The notes under the pieces: model-generated | Database searches by the model: none | The model's input: the letters and a program-made list of their open reading frames with translations, nothing else | Told to the model about the DNA's origin: nothing | Position numbers and translations under genes: made by a program | Shown here: positions 20,116 to 28,241 of the stretch, in pieces | Position numbering within the stretch: position 1 is the stretch's first letter | Layout of the letters: each line of letters begins with the position of its first letter | NCBI RefSeq assembly: GCF_029626175.1 | Contig: NZ_JARUBM010000002.1 | Span: forward strand, 1-64,000 | DNA length: 64,000 nt | Direction: 5' to 3' | From: Micromonospora sp. WMMD1082 | GTDB lineage: Bacteria > Actinomycetota > Actinomycetes > Mycobacteriales > Micromonosporaceae

Positions 20116-22589
20116 TGCGACCGATGCGGCTGGACATGGCCGGCTTCACCGTCTTCCGCGACGAGACCACCGTCGACTTCACCGACGCCGACTTCTTCGC
20201 CCTGGTCGGCCCCACCGGCTCCGGCAAGTCGACGGTGCTCGACGCGATCTGTTTCGCCCTCTACGGCACGGTGCCCCGCTGGGGTGGCACCCGCGGGCTC
20301 GGCAACGCCCTCGCCCCGTCGGCGACCGAGGCGCGGGTGCGGCTGGTCTTCGAGTCCGGCGGTGCCCGCTACGTCGCGACCCGGGTGGTCCGCCGGGACA
20401 GCCGGGGCAACGCGAAGACCGCGAACGCCGGGTTGCAGCTCATGCCGGAGGGTTTCGACGCCACCAAGCTGGACACCGGGCTCAGCCCGGAGGATCTCGG
20501 CGAGGTGGTGGCCGGCACCCCGGCCGAGATGGACACCGCCGTGCTGGAGGCGGTCGGCCTGCCGTACGAGCAGTTCACCAGCTGCGTGGTGCTGCCGCAG
20601 GGGCAGTTCGCCGACTTCCTGCACGCCCGGCCCGCCACCCGGCAGCAGATCCTGGTCAACCTGCTCGGGCTCGGCGTCTACGAGCGGGTGCAGCAGCGGG
20701 CCACCACCCGGGCCGGGCAGGCCGAGGCGAAGCTGGAGGCGGTCGACCAGCTGCTCGCCGGGCTCGCCGACGTCGACGACGCCACGCTGGAACGGGCCGC
20801 CGGGCAGGTCGACCGGATGCGGGAGCTGGTCGGGTCGGTGACCGCCGCGGTACCGGAGCTGGAGGCGGCCCGCGCGACGGCGCGGGAGGCGACCGCGACG
20901 CTGGCCGCGCTCGACGCCGAGCTGGCCGTGCTGGGCGAGGTCCGGGCGCCGGACGGGGTGGCCGAGGTGGCCCGGGCGGTGACCGCCGCGCGGGCCGAGT
21001 CCGACGCGGCGGCGGGTGCGGTGTCGCTGGCCGAGGAGCGCGAGGAGAAGCTGCGCGGTGAGCTGGCCGCCGCCGGTGACGAGAGCGCGTTGCGGCTGCT
21101 GCTGCGGGCGTACGCCGACCGGGAGCGGCTGGCCGTCCAGGCCGACGGGGTGCGGGCGGCGGTGGAGACGGCCGGCGCCGAACACGAGGCGGCGGAGGGT
21201 GCGCTGGCCGAGGCGCGGGCGGCGGCCGAGCGGGCCGAGGGGGAGCTGGCGGCGGCGTTCCAGGCCCACGAGGAGGCGAAGACCGCCGACCAGGCGACGG
21301 CGTTGCGGGCGCACCTGGTCGACGGGGACGCCTGCCCGGTCTGCGAGCAGACCGTCGCCCGGGTGCCGGCGATCCCCGCCGGTTCGGCGGTGGCCCGCGC
21401 GGTGGCGGCCGGCAAGACGGCCCGGGCGGCGAGCGAGGCGGCCCGGAAGGTGGTGGTCGAGCGCGAGGCGGCCGCCCGCGAACTGGACCGGGTGCTGCTG
21501 CGGGCCCGCGCCGAGCACGACGGGCTCCGGGCCCGCCTGGCGGAGTTGGACGAGCGCCTCGCCGGTGCGGCCACCGTCGAGGCGTTGCGGGCGACGCTGG
21601 CCGAGCAGGCCCGGCTGCGGCAGGAGCTGGACGAGGCGACCGCGGCGGTGCGCGCCGGCCGGGACGCCGCACGGCGGGCCCGGGGCGCGGCGGAAACGGC
21701 ACAGGAGCGGCTGCGGGCGGCGTGGCGGCGCTTCGACGGCGCCCGTGACGCGGTGGCCCGGTTCGGGCCGCCGGCCGCCGACCGGGACGACGTCGCCGCC
21801 GCGTGGAGCACGCTCTCCGGCTGGGCCGACGCCGAGGCGGAGCGCCGCCGGTCGGCGCGGGCCGGGTCGGTGGCGGCGGTCGCCGAGGCCGAGGCGGTGG
21901 CGACCGACGTGACGGCCCGCATCGCCGGCATCTTCGCCGCCGCCGGGTTGCCCGCCCCCGACGATCCGGTCCGCGCCGCCACGGTCGCCGTGGAGCGGGC
22001 CGAGGCCGAGCTGCGACGGCTGACCGAGCGCCGCGAGCAGGCCGGTGCACTGCGGGAGCAGCGGGCGGAGCACGAACGCGAGGCGCAGGTGGCCCGGGCG
22101 CTGGCCGGGCATCTGCGGGCCAACAACTTCGAGCGGTGGCTGCTGGCGGAGGCGCTGGATCTGCTGGTCGACGGCGCCTCGGGGATTCTGCGGGAACTCT
22201 CCGGCGGCCAGTACGACCTGGTCCACGACAAGGGCGAGTTCTTCGTGGTCGACCACCACGACGCCGGCCTGCGCCGCGGGGTGCGGACGCTCTCCGGCGG
22301 CGAGACTTTCCAGGCGTCGTTGGCGTTGGCGCTGGCCCTGTCCGAGCAGCTGGCCGGGATGTCCACCACCGCGGCCAGCCTGGAGTCGATCGTGCTGGAC
22401 GAGGGTTTCGGCACCCTCGACGCGGCCACCCTCGACACGGTCGCCGCCACCCTGGAGAATCTGGCCGCCCGGGGCGACCGGATGGTCGGCGTGGTCACCC
22501 ACGTGCCGGCGTTGGCCGAGCGCATCCCGGTGCGTTTCGAGGTGCGCAAGGACGCCCGCTCGGCCCGCGTCGAACGGACGGGCCGGTGA
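20115..22589 (+). CDS. sbcC: ATPase subunit SbcC (Rad50 family, SMC-like)
   Basis: 824 residues. The N-terminal ATP-binding half carries the Walker A GPTGSGKST (about 35-43). Long alanine/glutamate/arginine-rich coiled coils run from about 200 to 640. The zinc hook CPVC (Cys407, Cys410) is at the tip and joins two molecules. The C-terminal half has the signature LSGGETFQASLALALAL (about 725) and Walker B ESIVLDEGFGTLD. With SbcD it forms the Mre11-Rad50 type nuclease. The length is somewhat short for SbcC because the coiled coils are compact, as is usual in actinobacteria. The stop overlaps the start of the NurA-like gene (GTGA). Confidence 0.95.
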   Translation: MRPMRLDMAGFTVFRDETTVDFTDADFFALVGPTGSGKSTVLDAICFALYGTVPRWGGTRGLGNALAPSATEARVRLVFESGGARYVATRVVRRDSRGNAKTANAGLQLMPEGFDATKLDTGLSPEDLGEVVAGTPAEMDTAVLEAVGLPYEQFTSCVVLPQGQFADFLHARPATRQQILVNLLGLGVYERVQQRATTRAGQAEAKLEAVDQLLAGLADVDDATLERAAGQVDRMRELVGSVTAAVPELEAARATAREATATLAALDAELAVLGEVRAPDGVAEVARAVTAARAESDAAAGAVSLAEEREEKLRGELAAAGDESALRLLLRAYADRERLAVQADGVRAAVETAGAEHEAAEGALAEARAAAERAEGELAAAFQAHEEAKTADQATALRAHLVDGDACPVCEQTVARVPAIPAGSAVARAVAAGKTARAASEAARKVVVEREAAARELDRVLLRARAEHDGLRARLAELDERLAGAATVEALRATLAEQARLRQELDEATAAVRAGRDAARRARGAAETAQERLRAAWRRFDGARDAVARFGPPAADRDDVAAAWSTLSGWADAEAERRRSARAGSVAAVAEAEAVATDVTARIAGIFAAAGLPAPDDPVRAATVAVERAEAELRRLTERREQAGALREQRAEHEREAQVARALAGHLRANNFERWLLAEALDLLVDGASGILRELSGGQYDLVHDKGEFFVVDHHDAGLRRGVRTLSGGETFQASLALALALSEQLAGMSTTAASLESIVLDEGFGTLDAATLDTVAATLENLAARGDRMVGVVTHVPALAERIPVRFEVRKDARSARVERTGR

Positions 22590-23554
22590 GCCGGTTCTTC
22601 GTCGACGCCTGGGATCCGGCCTACGGGGCGTCGTTCGAGGCGTCGCCGGGCGGTCCGGCCGCACCGAGCAGCGCCCGGGTGGAGGCGGAGCACGAGCTGC
22701 CCGTGGTGGACTGGCGGGCGATCGGTCCCCGTCCGGGCGTCCGGGCCCCCGAGGTGGTGCTGCTGGTCGACGGGGTGCGCCGGATCGACGCCAGTGTCTG
22801 GACGGCCGAGGAGGACGGCGGCTCGTTCCCCGGCCTGGCCGCCTCGTACGCCGCCGGGGTGGTCCGCTGCGACCTGGAGCGGGGCGCCGCGCAGCTGGCC
22901 GGTGCGACGGTGGGGCGGGGGCTGTTCACCGCCAGCCCGTCGGCGACCGACGTGGTGGCCGGCACCATCCGCTACCCGGTGCACCGGGTCAATGGCAGCG
23001 GGGAGCTGGCCAAGCTGCCGGCGGCGGTGCAGGGGCCGCTGACCGCCCTGGAGGTCGAGGTCTCGACCGCCGCCCGTACTGACGGCGACCTGCTGGTGGT
23101 GGACGGGCCGTTGCGGAACCGGCGGCAGCTGCCGCGCACGCTCGGCTACATCAAGACCCAGCACAGCCAGTATCTCGACGCCCGGCTCACCGCCGTGGTC
23201 ACCGGCCTCGCGCCGGGCCACCGCTCGCCGGTGTTCCGGCTCGGCACCGCCTGGGGCGGCTGGTCGTGGTATCTACGGCTGCCGGTAACTCCGGGAGCGC
23301 CCTGGGCGGGAATCGTACGGCTGGAGTGTTCGGCCGACCTGGAGATCGCCGACGCGGTGCGCCTGGCCGACCTGTCGCTGGTCACCCTGCCCCGGTTCGC
23401 CTCCACCCCGTACAAGGACCCCCGGGCCCCGCAGAATCTGGTCCCGATCTCCGGGCTGGAGCGCCTGCTGCGATCCCGGCTGGGCGACGCCCGGCTGCTG
23501 CACCGCGCGCTGACCGCCGCCGCCCGTGGCGCCGCCAGCCGGGGCGGCCGCTGA
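22586..23554 (+). CDS. nurA: NurA-like nuclease
   Basis: 322 residues from GTG 22586, coupled to sbcC by GTGA overlap. The central region has the NurA layout: a strand ending in an acidic residue, VVLLVDGVRRIDA (Asp62); a second strand DLLVVDGPLRNRRQLP (Asp173); then GYIKTQHSQYLD (Lys190, His193) and, later, RLECSADLEIADAVRLADLSL. In archaea NurA is a 5'-3' nuclease threaded by HerA. The link to herA, sbcD and sbcC in the archaeal order strongly supports the assignment. Sequence similarity to archaeal NurA could not be measured here, so catalytic residues are proposed from motif order only. Confidence 0.75.
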   Translation: MSRFFVDAWDPAYGASFEASPGGPAAPSSARVEAEHELPVVDWRAIGPRPGVRAPEVVLLVDGVRRIDASVWTAEEDGGSFPGLAASYAAGVVRCDLERGAAQLAGATVGRGLFTASPSATDVVAGTIRYPVHRVNGSGELAKLPAAVQGPLTALEVEVSTAARTDGDLLVVDGPLRNRRQLPRTLGYIKTQHSQYLDARLTAVVTGLAPGHRSPVFRLGTAWGGWSWYLRLPVTPGAPWAGIVRLECSADLEIADAVRLADLSLVTLPRFASTPYKDPRAPQNLVPISGLERLLRSRLGDARLLHRALTAAARGAASRGGR

Positions 23555-24411
23555 TGGGTCGGCGGCGCGCCGCCGACCGGATCACCGAGCGGGTCGACAC
23601 GGGCATCGCCGAGCTGGTACCGGATCCGGACCGGTCCGGGTCGTGGACGCTGCTGCTCGACGGTGCGCCACAGTCGCATGTGGACCTGACCGACCCGACC
23701 CACCTGGAGTTCGAGTACGTCCGCCGGCTGGCCTCGGCGATCGACCTGGTCGCGCCCGCCGGCACGCCGCTGCGGGTGCTGCATCTCGGCGGCGGCGCGC
23801 TGACGCTGCCCCGGTACGTCGCCGCCACCCGACCAGGCTCGACGCAGCGGGTGGTCGAGATCGACGGCGCGCTGGTCGATTTGGTCCGGCGGGCGTTGCC
23901 GTGGCGGCCCGATCCCCGGCTGAAGGTGCGGGTGGGCGACGCCCGGGCGGTGCTGGCGGCGTCCCGGGACGCCAGCTACGACGTGGTGGTCGCCGACGTC
24001 TTCGCCGGTGCCCGGACGCCGGCCCGGCTGACCTCGGTGGAGTACGCCGCCGAGGCCGCCCGGGTGCTGCCCCCGACGGGCTGGTATCTCGCCAACCTGG
24101 CCGACGGTCCGCCGCTGCGCCACGCCCGGGGGCAGGTCGCCACGGTGCGGACGGTGCTGCCCCGGGCCTGCCTGGTCTCCGACGCCGCCGTGCTGCGCGG
24201 CCGCCGCTACGGCAATCTGGTGCTGGTCGCCGGTCGCCAGGAACCGCCGGTGGCCGAGCTGACCCGCCGCGCGGCGGGCGACTGGTTTCCCGGCCGGGTG
24301 CTCGCCGGCGCGGAACTTGACCGGTTCACCGGGGGCGCCCCGGCGGTGCACGACGGCGACGCCACCGACTCGACGCCACCCCCGCCGGGGATTTTTTCCG
24401 TCCGCCGTTGA
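23554..24411 (+). CDS. Spermidine-synthase-like class I methyltransferase-fold protein
   Basis: 285 residues. ATG 23554 overlaps the stop of the NurA-like gene (TGATG). The Rossmann core has LRVLHLGGGALTLPRYVAATRPGSTQRVVEIDGALVDLVRRALP (nucleotide or SAM-type binding, about 67-110), then GDARAVLAASRDASYDVVVADVFAGA, and EYAAEAARVLPPTGWYLANLAD. This is the SpeE-like family often labelled spermidine synthase, but the polyamine-binding N-terminal domain is reduced, and the aspartate in VVADVF stands where SpeE has its catalytic Asp. Likely role unclear: it is cotranscribed with DNA-end processing genes, so either a coincidental neighbour or a modifying enzyme. Confidence 0.75.
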   Translation: MGRRRAADRITERVDTGIAELVPDPDRSGSWTLLLDGAPQSHVDLTDPTHLEFEYVRRLASAIDLVAPAGTPLRVLHLGGGALTLPRYVAATRPGSTQRVVEIDGALVDLVRRALPWRPDPRLKVRVGDARAVLAASRDASYDVVVADVFAGARTPARLTSVEYAAEAARVLPPTGWYLANLADGPPLRHARGQVATVRTVLPRACLVSDAAVLRGRRYGNLVLVAGRQEPPVAELTRRAAGDWFPGRVLAGAELDRFTGGAPAVHDGDATDSTPPPPGIFSVRR

Positions 24412-24493
24412 TCCGTTCGGCGGGACCGTCCGTACCACTGAGCAGCCATGCCCGTGGGGGGACGGCTTCTGTCCAGGGATTTCGGAGGTCTGC

Positions 24494-25186
24494 ATGCACG
24501 CACTGGCGGTCGGTTGGCAGGGCGGCCGGGTGCGGGTGGACTGGATGTCCGCTCGATCCCAGTCGCAGCCGACCGCATCCACCCGCGGGGTCGACTCCCG
24601 CGCGGTGTCTCGCCAGAATAGCCCGGTGACGCCCCGACCCGCCCCTGGCCGCCACCAAGCCTCCACCACCGAGGCCGCCCACTCCGACCAACTGGTCCGC
24701 ACGCTCTACGCCGAGCATGCCGGTCCGCTGCTGATGTTCGTGATGCGGCTGACCGGCGGCGACCGGCAACGGGCCGAGGACATCGTCCAGGAGACGCTGC
24801 TGCGGGCCTGGCGCAACGCCCACCGGCTGGGTACGCAGGGGCAGGGATCGCTACGGCCGTGGCTGGTGACGGTGGCGCGCCGGATCGCCATCGACGAGCA
24901 CCGCAGCGAGCAGGCCCGCCCGGCCGAGACGTACGACCGGGACCTGACCGCGTTCGCCGAGGCGGACAGCACCGACCGGGTGCTGCGCTCGATGACGGTG
25001 GCGGACGCGCTACGAACGTTGAGTCAGTCGCACCGGGAGATCCTGGTGGCGACGTACTTCCGGGGCCGCACGGTGCCGGAGGCGGCCGAGGAACTCGGTC
25101 TGCCACTGGGCACCGCGAAGTCGCGGGTCTACTACGCGCTGCGCGCGCTGCGCACAGCTCTGCAGGAGAGGGGGGTGACGGAATGA
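24494..25186 (+). CDS. ECF-type RNA polymerase sigma factor
   Basis: 230 residues from ATG 24494, which has GGAGG close upstream. GTG 24626 is an alternative that removes a poorly conserved 44-residue extension. Region 2 is at about 60-125 (LVRTLYAEHAGPLLMFVMRLTGGDRQRAEDIVQETLLRAWR) and region 4 at about 165-225 (LRTLSQSHREILVATYFRGRTVPEAAEELGLPLGTAKSRVYYALRAL). The gene is coupled by ATGA to a membrane anti-sigma factor and followed by a COG4315 lipoprotein gene, a common three-gene arrangement in actinobacteria. It most likely directs genes for a cell-envelope response, probably including its own operon. Confidence 0.92.
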   Translation: MHALAVGWQGGRVRVDWMSARSQSQPTASTRGVDSRAVSRQNSPVTPRPAPGRHQASTTEAAHSDQLVRTLYAEHAGPLLMFVMRLTGGDRQRAEDIVQETLLRAWRNAHRLGTQGQGSLRPWLVTVARRIAIDEHRSEQARPAETYDRDLTAFAEADSTDRVLRSMTVADALRTLSQSHREILVATYFRGRTVPEAAEELGLPLGTAKSRVYYALRALRTALQERGVTE

Positions 25187-25962
25187 GCCGGGTAGACCAC
25201 ATGGACGTCGCCGCGTACGCGCTCGGCGTGCTGGACGCACAGGACATGGAGCGGTTCGAGGAACACCTCGCGACCTGCTGGACCTGCGCCGCCGAGCTGG
25301 AGTCGATGGTGCCGGTGGTCGGGCTGCTCTCCGACATCGACGAGGAGTCGATCACGGCGCTGGAGCAGACCCAGTCGAATCCGGTGCTGCTGGACCGTAC
25401 GCTCGTGGCGATGCGTACGCATCGGCGGCGGGCACGGTTCCGGCAGGTCCTGGCGACCGCGGCGGCCGTGGTGGTCTTCGGCGGGCTGACCGGCGTCGGG
25501 TTCGCCAGCCTGGCCGACAGCGGCAACCCGCCGAGTAACCATGCCGGGCCGAGCATCCCCCCGGTCGAGCCGCCGGAGACCCGCCCGGGCAACCCCGGTG
25601 GGCCGAACGTCGGCGGCAACGAGCAGGAGGGCGAGCAGGTCAACGTCACCGACCCGAGCACCGGGGTCGAGGCGACGTTCTTCTTCATCTCCAAGGATTT
25701 CGGCACCAAGGTGGACTTCAGCCTCGGCCGGCTACCGGGTCCACGCACCTGCCGCCTGGCCGTGCTGCGGGAGAACGGCTCCACCGAGGTCCTCTCCACC
25801 TGGTCGGTGCCGGCGGATGGGTACGGCACCAACGCCAACCCGCAGATGCTGACCCTGTCCGCGAGCACGTCGACGAAGCTGGACGACATCAAGCGCTTCG
25901 AGGTGCAGGAGGTCAACGCCAAGGGTGCCGCCACCACCCTGGTGACGATCCCCACCCCCTGA
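25183..25962 (+). CDS. Membrane anti-sigma factor with zinc-binding (ZAS) motif
   Basis: 259 residues. The N-terminal zinc-finger anti-sigma domain has the HxxxCxxC motif in EEHLATCWTC (about 28-37). One membrane helix follows at about 85-105 (VLATAAAVVVFGGLTGVGFASL). The outer part starts with a proline/glycine-rich linker and ends in a beta-rich domain (VNVTDPSTGVEATFFFISKDFGTKVDFSLGRLPG...). It is expected to hold the upstream sigma factor until an external or redox signal acts. ATGA overlap with the sigma gene gives matched expression. A strong terminator follows the stop codon. Confidence 0.9.
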   Translation: MSRVDHMDVAAYALGVLDAQDMERFEEHLATCWTCAAELESMVPVVGLLSDIDEESITALEQTQSNPVLLDRTLVAMRTHRRRARFRQVLATAAAVVVFGGLTGVGFASLADSGNPPSNHAGPSIPPVEPPETRPGNPGGPNVGGNEQEGEQVNVTDPSTGVEATFFFISKDFGTKVDFSLGRLPGPRTCRLAVLRENGSTEVLSTWSVPADGYGTNANPQMLTLSASTSTKLDDIKRFEVQEVNAKGAATTLVTIPTP

Positions 25963-25975
25963 CCTGCACCGCAGG

Positions 25976-26003
25976 AAGGCCCGCCTCGGTGGAGGCGGGC
26001 CTT
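25976..26003 (+). terminator. Terminator after the sigma/anti-sigma operon
   Basis: Perfect 12-bp stem AAGGCCCGCCTC / GAGGCGGGCCTT with loop GGTG, 13 bases after the anti-sigma stop codon. Confidence 0.85.
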
Positions 26004-26188
26004 CGCCGTCCCGGCTGCAGACTGCGCTACGCCGGTGCGGACCGCACACGCCCGGGGATACGGACTCACACGCACAGAGGGCTCAGACGGTTCAACGGCA
26101 CCCTGTGAACTTAGCCACCCTTTCGGGTTCAACCTTGACAGCACTTCCCGCGTATTTCCCCGTGACTGTCAAAGCATGAGGAGGGCAC

Positions 26189-26854
26189 GTGGCACAGATG
26201 AAGCGGACCATCATCGCCGTGAGCGCCATGGTCGCGCTGACGGCCTGCGCCCCCGCGGGCTACGACGGAACGAACGGCGGGGAGCAGGCCGCCGTCGCCG
26301 CGGTCGAGCCCACCGTGACCCCGGACCCCGAGGCCAGCGCGGAGCCGGGCGCCTCGGCGTCACCGGGCGCCGAGGCCGAGACCGCTGCCCTGCCCGACGG
26401 CGTCAAGGCGACCACGAGCCTGACCGGCAAGAAGTTCCCCCGGATGGGCAGCGCCGTGGTGAACCAGGAGGGATTCCTCCTGTACCGCTTCGACCGCGAC
26501 ACCAACGACCCGCCGTCGTCGAACTGTGACGGTCAGTGCGCCGAGGTGTGGCCGCCGGCAGTGACCGACGGCGACCCGAAGCTGAAGGGCGTCTCCGACG
26601 ACGCCGTCGGCACCATCAGCCGCGAGGACGGCACCCGCCAGATCACCCTCGACGGCTGGCCGCTCTACACCTACATCGGTGACAAGAAGGCCGGCCAGTG
26701 GAAGGGCCAGGGCGTCGGCGGCACCTGGTTCGTGGTCAACCCCGACGGCAGCAAGAATCTGGAGTGCCTGCCCAAGGGCACCCCGAAGGCCGTCGCTCCG
26801 CCGGCGAAGACCGAGACGAAGACCGAGACGAGCACCCCCGACTACAACTACTGA
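26189..26854 (+). CDS. Secreted-repeat lipoprotein (COG4315 / PF03640 type)
   Basis: 221 residues, GTG start with GAGGAGG upstream. Lipobox LTAC near residue 20, then a proline/alanine/glutamate-rich linker. Two copies of the short PF03640-type unit follow: VVNQEGFLLYRFDRDTNDPPSSNCDGQCAEVWPP, then ITLDGWPLYTYIGDKKAGQWKGQGVGGTWFVVNPDG. Three cysteines lie in the mature part. The family has no firmly known activity, but it repeatedly occurs beside ECF sigma/anti-sigma pairs, as here, so it is a likely target of the upstream sigma factor. A terminator separates the two, so it has its own promoter. Confidence 0.85.
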   Translation: MAQMKRTIIAVSAMVALTACAPAGYDGTNGGEQAAVAAVEPTVTPDPEASAEPGASASPGAEAETAALPDGVKATTSLTGKKFPRMGSAVVNQEGFLLYRFDRDTNDPPSSNCDGQCAEVWPPAVTDGDPKLKGVSDDAVGTISREDGTRQITLDGWPLYTYIGDKKAGQWKGQGVGGTWFVVNPDGSKNLECLPKGTPKAVAPPAKTETKTETSTPDYNY

Positions 26855-26944
26855 TCCCGCGTACCGGTGGCTGGCCGGCCGCGCCCTGTCGGGCCGCGGC
26901 CGGCCATCGGCGTTCCGGCACCGACCAGGTGGCAGAGTAGGGCG

Positions 26945-27862
26945 GTGCTCGGAGACGAACCCACCGCGAGTCGGGTGCTGCGGCCACCACCCGGCTACCG
27001 CCTGGCCGCGTCGGTCCGCCCGCTCACCTTCAGCGCGTACGACCCCTGCGCGCGGGTTGTCGCGGGCATCTTCTGGGGGGCGACGCGCACGCCCGACGGA
27101 CCGGCCACCCTCGCCCTGCGGCCGGAGGCCGGCGACCTGGTCGCCGAGGGGTACGGGCCGGGTGCCGGTTGGGTCGTCGAACGCGCCGACTCGGTGGCCG
27201 GGCTGCGCGACGACCTGACCGGGTTCGCGGATCTCGCCGCGACGCATCCCGTGGTGGCCCGGCTCGCCGCGCAGCACGCCGGGCTGCGGATGCCGACGAC
27301 CGGGCTGGTCTTCCCCCGGGTGCTGCGGGCCGTTTTGGAGCAGAAGGTCACCGGCACGGAGGCCTACCGGGCGTACGCGGCGACCGTCCGCCACTTCGCC
27401 GAGCCGGCACCCGGGCCGGTGCGCCTGCTGCTGCCGCCCGAGCCGGCGGCGGTGGCCGCCGCCCCCTACTGGGTCTACCACCCGTTCGGCGTGGAGCAGC
27501 GCCGGGCCGAGACGCTGCGCCGCGCCGCCGCGGTTGCCGACCGGCTGGAACGTTGCGCGGACTCGGCCGAGGCCACCCGTCGGCTGACCGCGATCGCGGG
27601 CATCGGTCCGTGGACCGCCGCCGAGGTGGTCCGCGTCGCGTACGGCGACCCGGACGCGGTCAGCGTCGGCGACTACCACATACCGAACACGGTCGCCTGG
27701 GCCCTGGCCGGCGAACCGCGCGGCGACGACGCCCGGATGCTGGAGCTGCTGGAGCCGTTCCGGGGCCACCGGGGCCGGGTCTGCCGGCTGCTGGAGGCCG
27801 CCGCCGTCCAGGCGCCCCGCTACGGCCCCCGCGCCCCCATCCGATCCTTCGCCCGGTTCTGA
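26945..27862 (+). CDS. AlkA-like DNA-3-methyladenine glycosylase (HhH-GPD family)
   Basis: 305 residues from GTG 26945, which lies six bases after a weak -10 (CAGAGT), suggesting a leaderless message. Contains the helix-hairpin-helix and catalytic loop LTAIAGIGPWTAAEVVRVAYGDPDAVSVGDYHIPN, with the catalytic Asp in VGDYH, plus the conserved FPRVLRAVLEQKVTGTEAYRAY helix. It removes alkylated bases in base excision repair. The N-terminal part resembles the AlkA N-domain (LTFSAYDPCARVVAG). Converges with a small minus-strand gene across a terminator. Confidence 0.88.
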   Translation: MLGDEPTASRVLRPPPGYRLAASVRPLTFSAYDPCARVVAGIFWGATRTPDGPATLALRPEAGDLVAEGYGPGAGWVVERADSVAGLRDDLTGFADLAATHPVVARLAAQHAGLRMPTTGLVFPRVLRAVLEQKVTGTEAYRAYAATVRHFAEPAPGPVRLLLPPEPAAVAAAPYWVYHPFGVEQRRAETLRRAAAVADRLERCADSAEATRRLTAIAGIGPWTAAEVVRVAYGDPDAVSVGDYHIPNTVAWALAGEPRGDDARMLELLEPFRGHRGRVCRLLEAAAVQAPRYGPRAPIRSFARF

Positions 27863-27870
27863 ACGTCGCC

Positions 27871-27891
27871 GCCCGCCGGGTGGCGGCGGGC
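27871..27891. terminator. Bidirectional terminator between convergent genes
   Basis: Eight-base perfect stem GCCCGCCG / CGGCGGGC with loop GGTGG, placed between the stop codons of the glycosylase gene and the small minus-strand gene. Confidence 0.65.
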
Positions 27892-27892
27892 C

Positions 27893-28105
27893 TCAGGCGG
27901 CCTCGCGCAGGTCGGCCAGGCTCACCGGGGTACGCCGGCGCAGCAGCTCCGCCAGCTCGGCGACCGAGCCCGCCTCGCCGAGCACGTCCTTGCCGCCGCC
28001 GAAGCGACGGGGATAGCGGTGGACGAGCCGGTAGACATACCGTCCCCGGATCAGCTCGACGCTGACCCGCCACCGTCCGCAGCACCCGCACACCAACTCC
28101 GGCAT
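27893..28105 (-). CDS. Small conserved-looking protein with CxCC motif
   Basis: 70 residues starting MPELVCGCCGRWRVSVELIRG. The N-terminal Cys-x-Cys-Cys could bind a metal. The middle is basic (YRLVHRYPRRFGGG) and the end helical (SVAELAELLRRRTPVSLADLREAA). Independent minus-strand gene between a glycosylase and ligC, with a terminator after it. I do not recognise the family; composition and codon use look protein-like. Confidence 0.55.
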   Translation of the reverse strand: MPELVCGCCGRWRVSVELIRGRYVYRLVHRYPRRFGGGKDVLGEAGSVAELAELLRRRTPVSLADLREAA

Positions 28106-28241
28106 GCCGCGAAAGTAGCTCCGACCTGCGGTTTTCCGATTCGCTCAGGCGGGACGGCACGGACGTGGGGCGGACACGCCACCCACCGGGCGGCCGTGAT
28201 CTGGCTCACCGCTGTCGGTGCCGTCTGGTTGACTGGTCGCC

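Noticed and set aside
26135..26172. TTGACA ... TGTCAA inverted pair before the COG4315 lipoprotein gene
   Set aside because: Only six or seven paired bases 26 apart, and no -10 box at the right distance from TTGACA. Not reliable as a promoter or operator.
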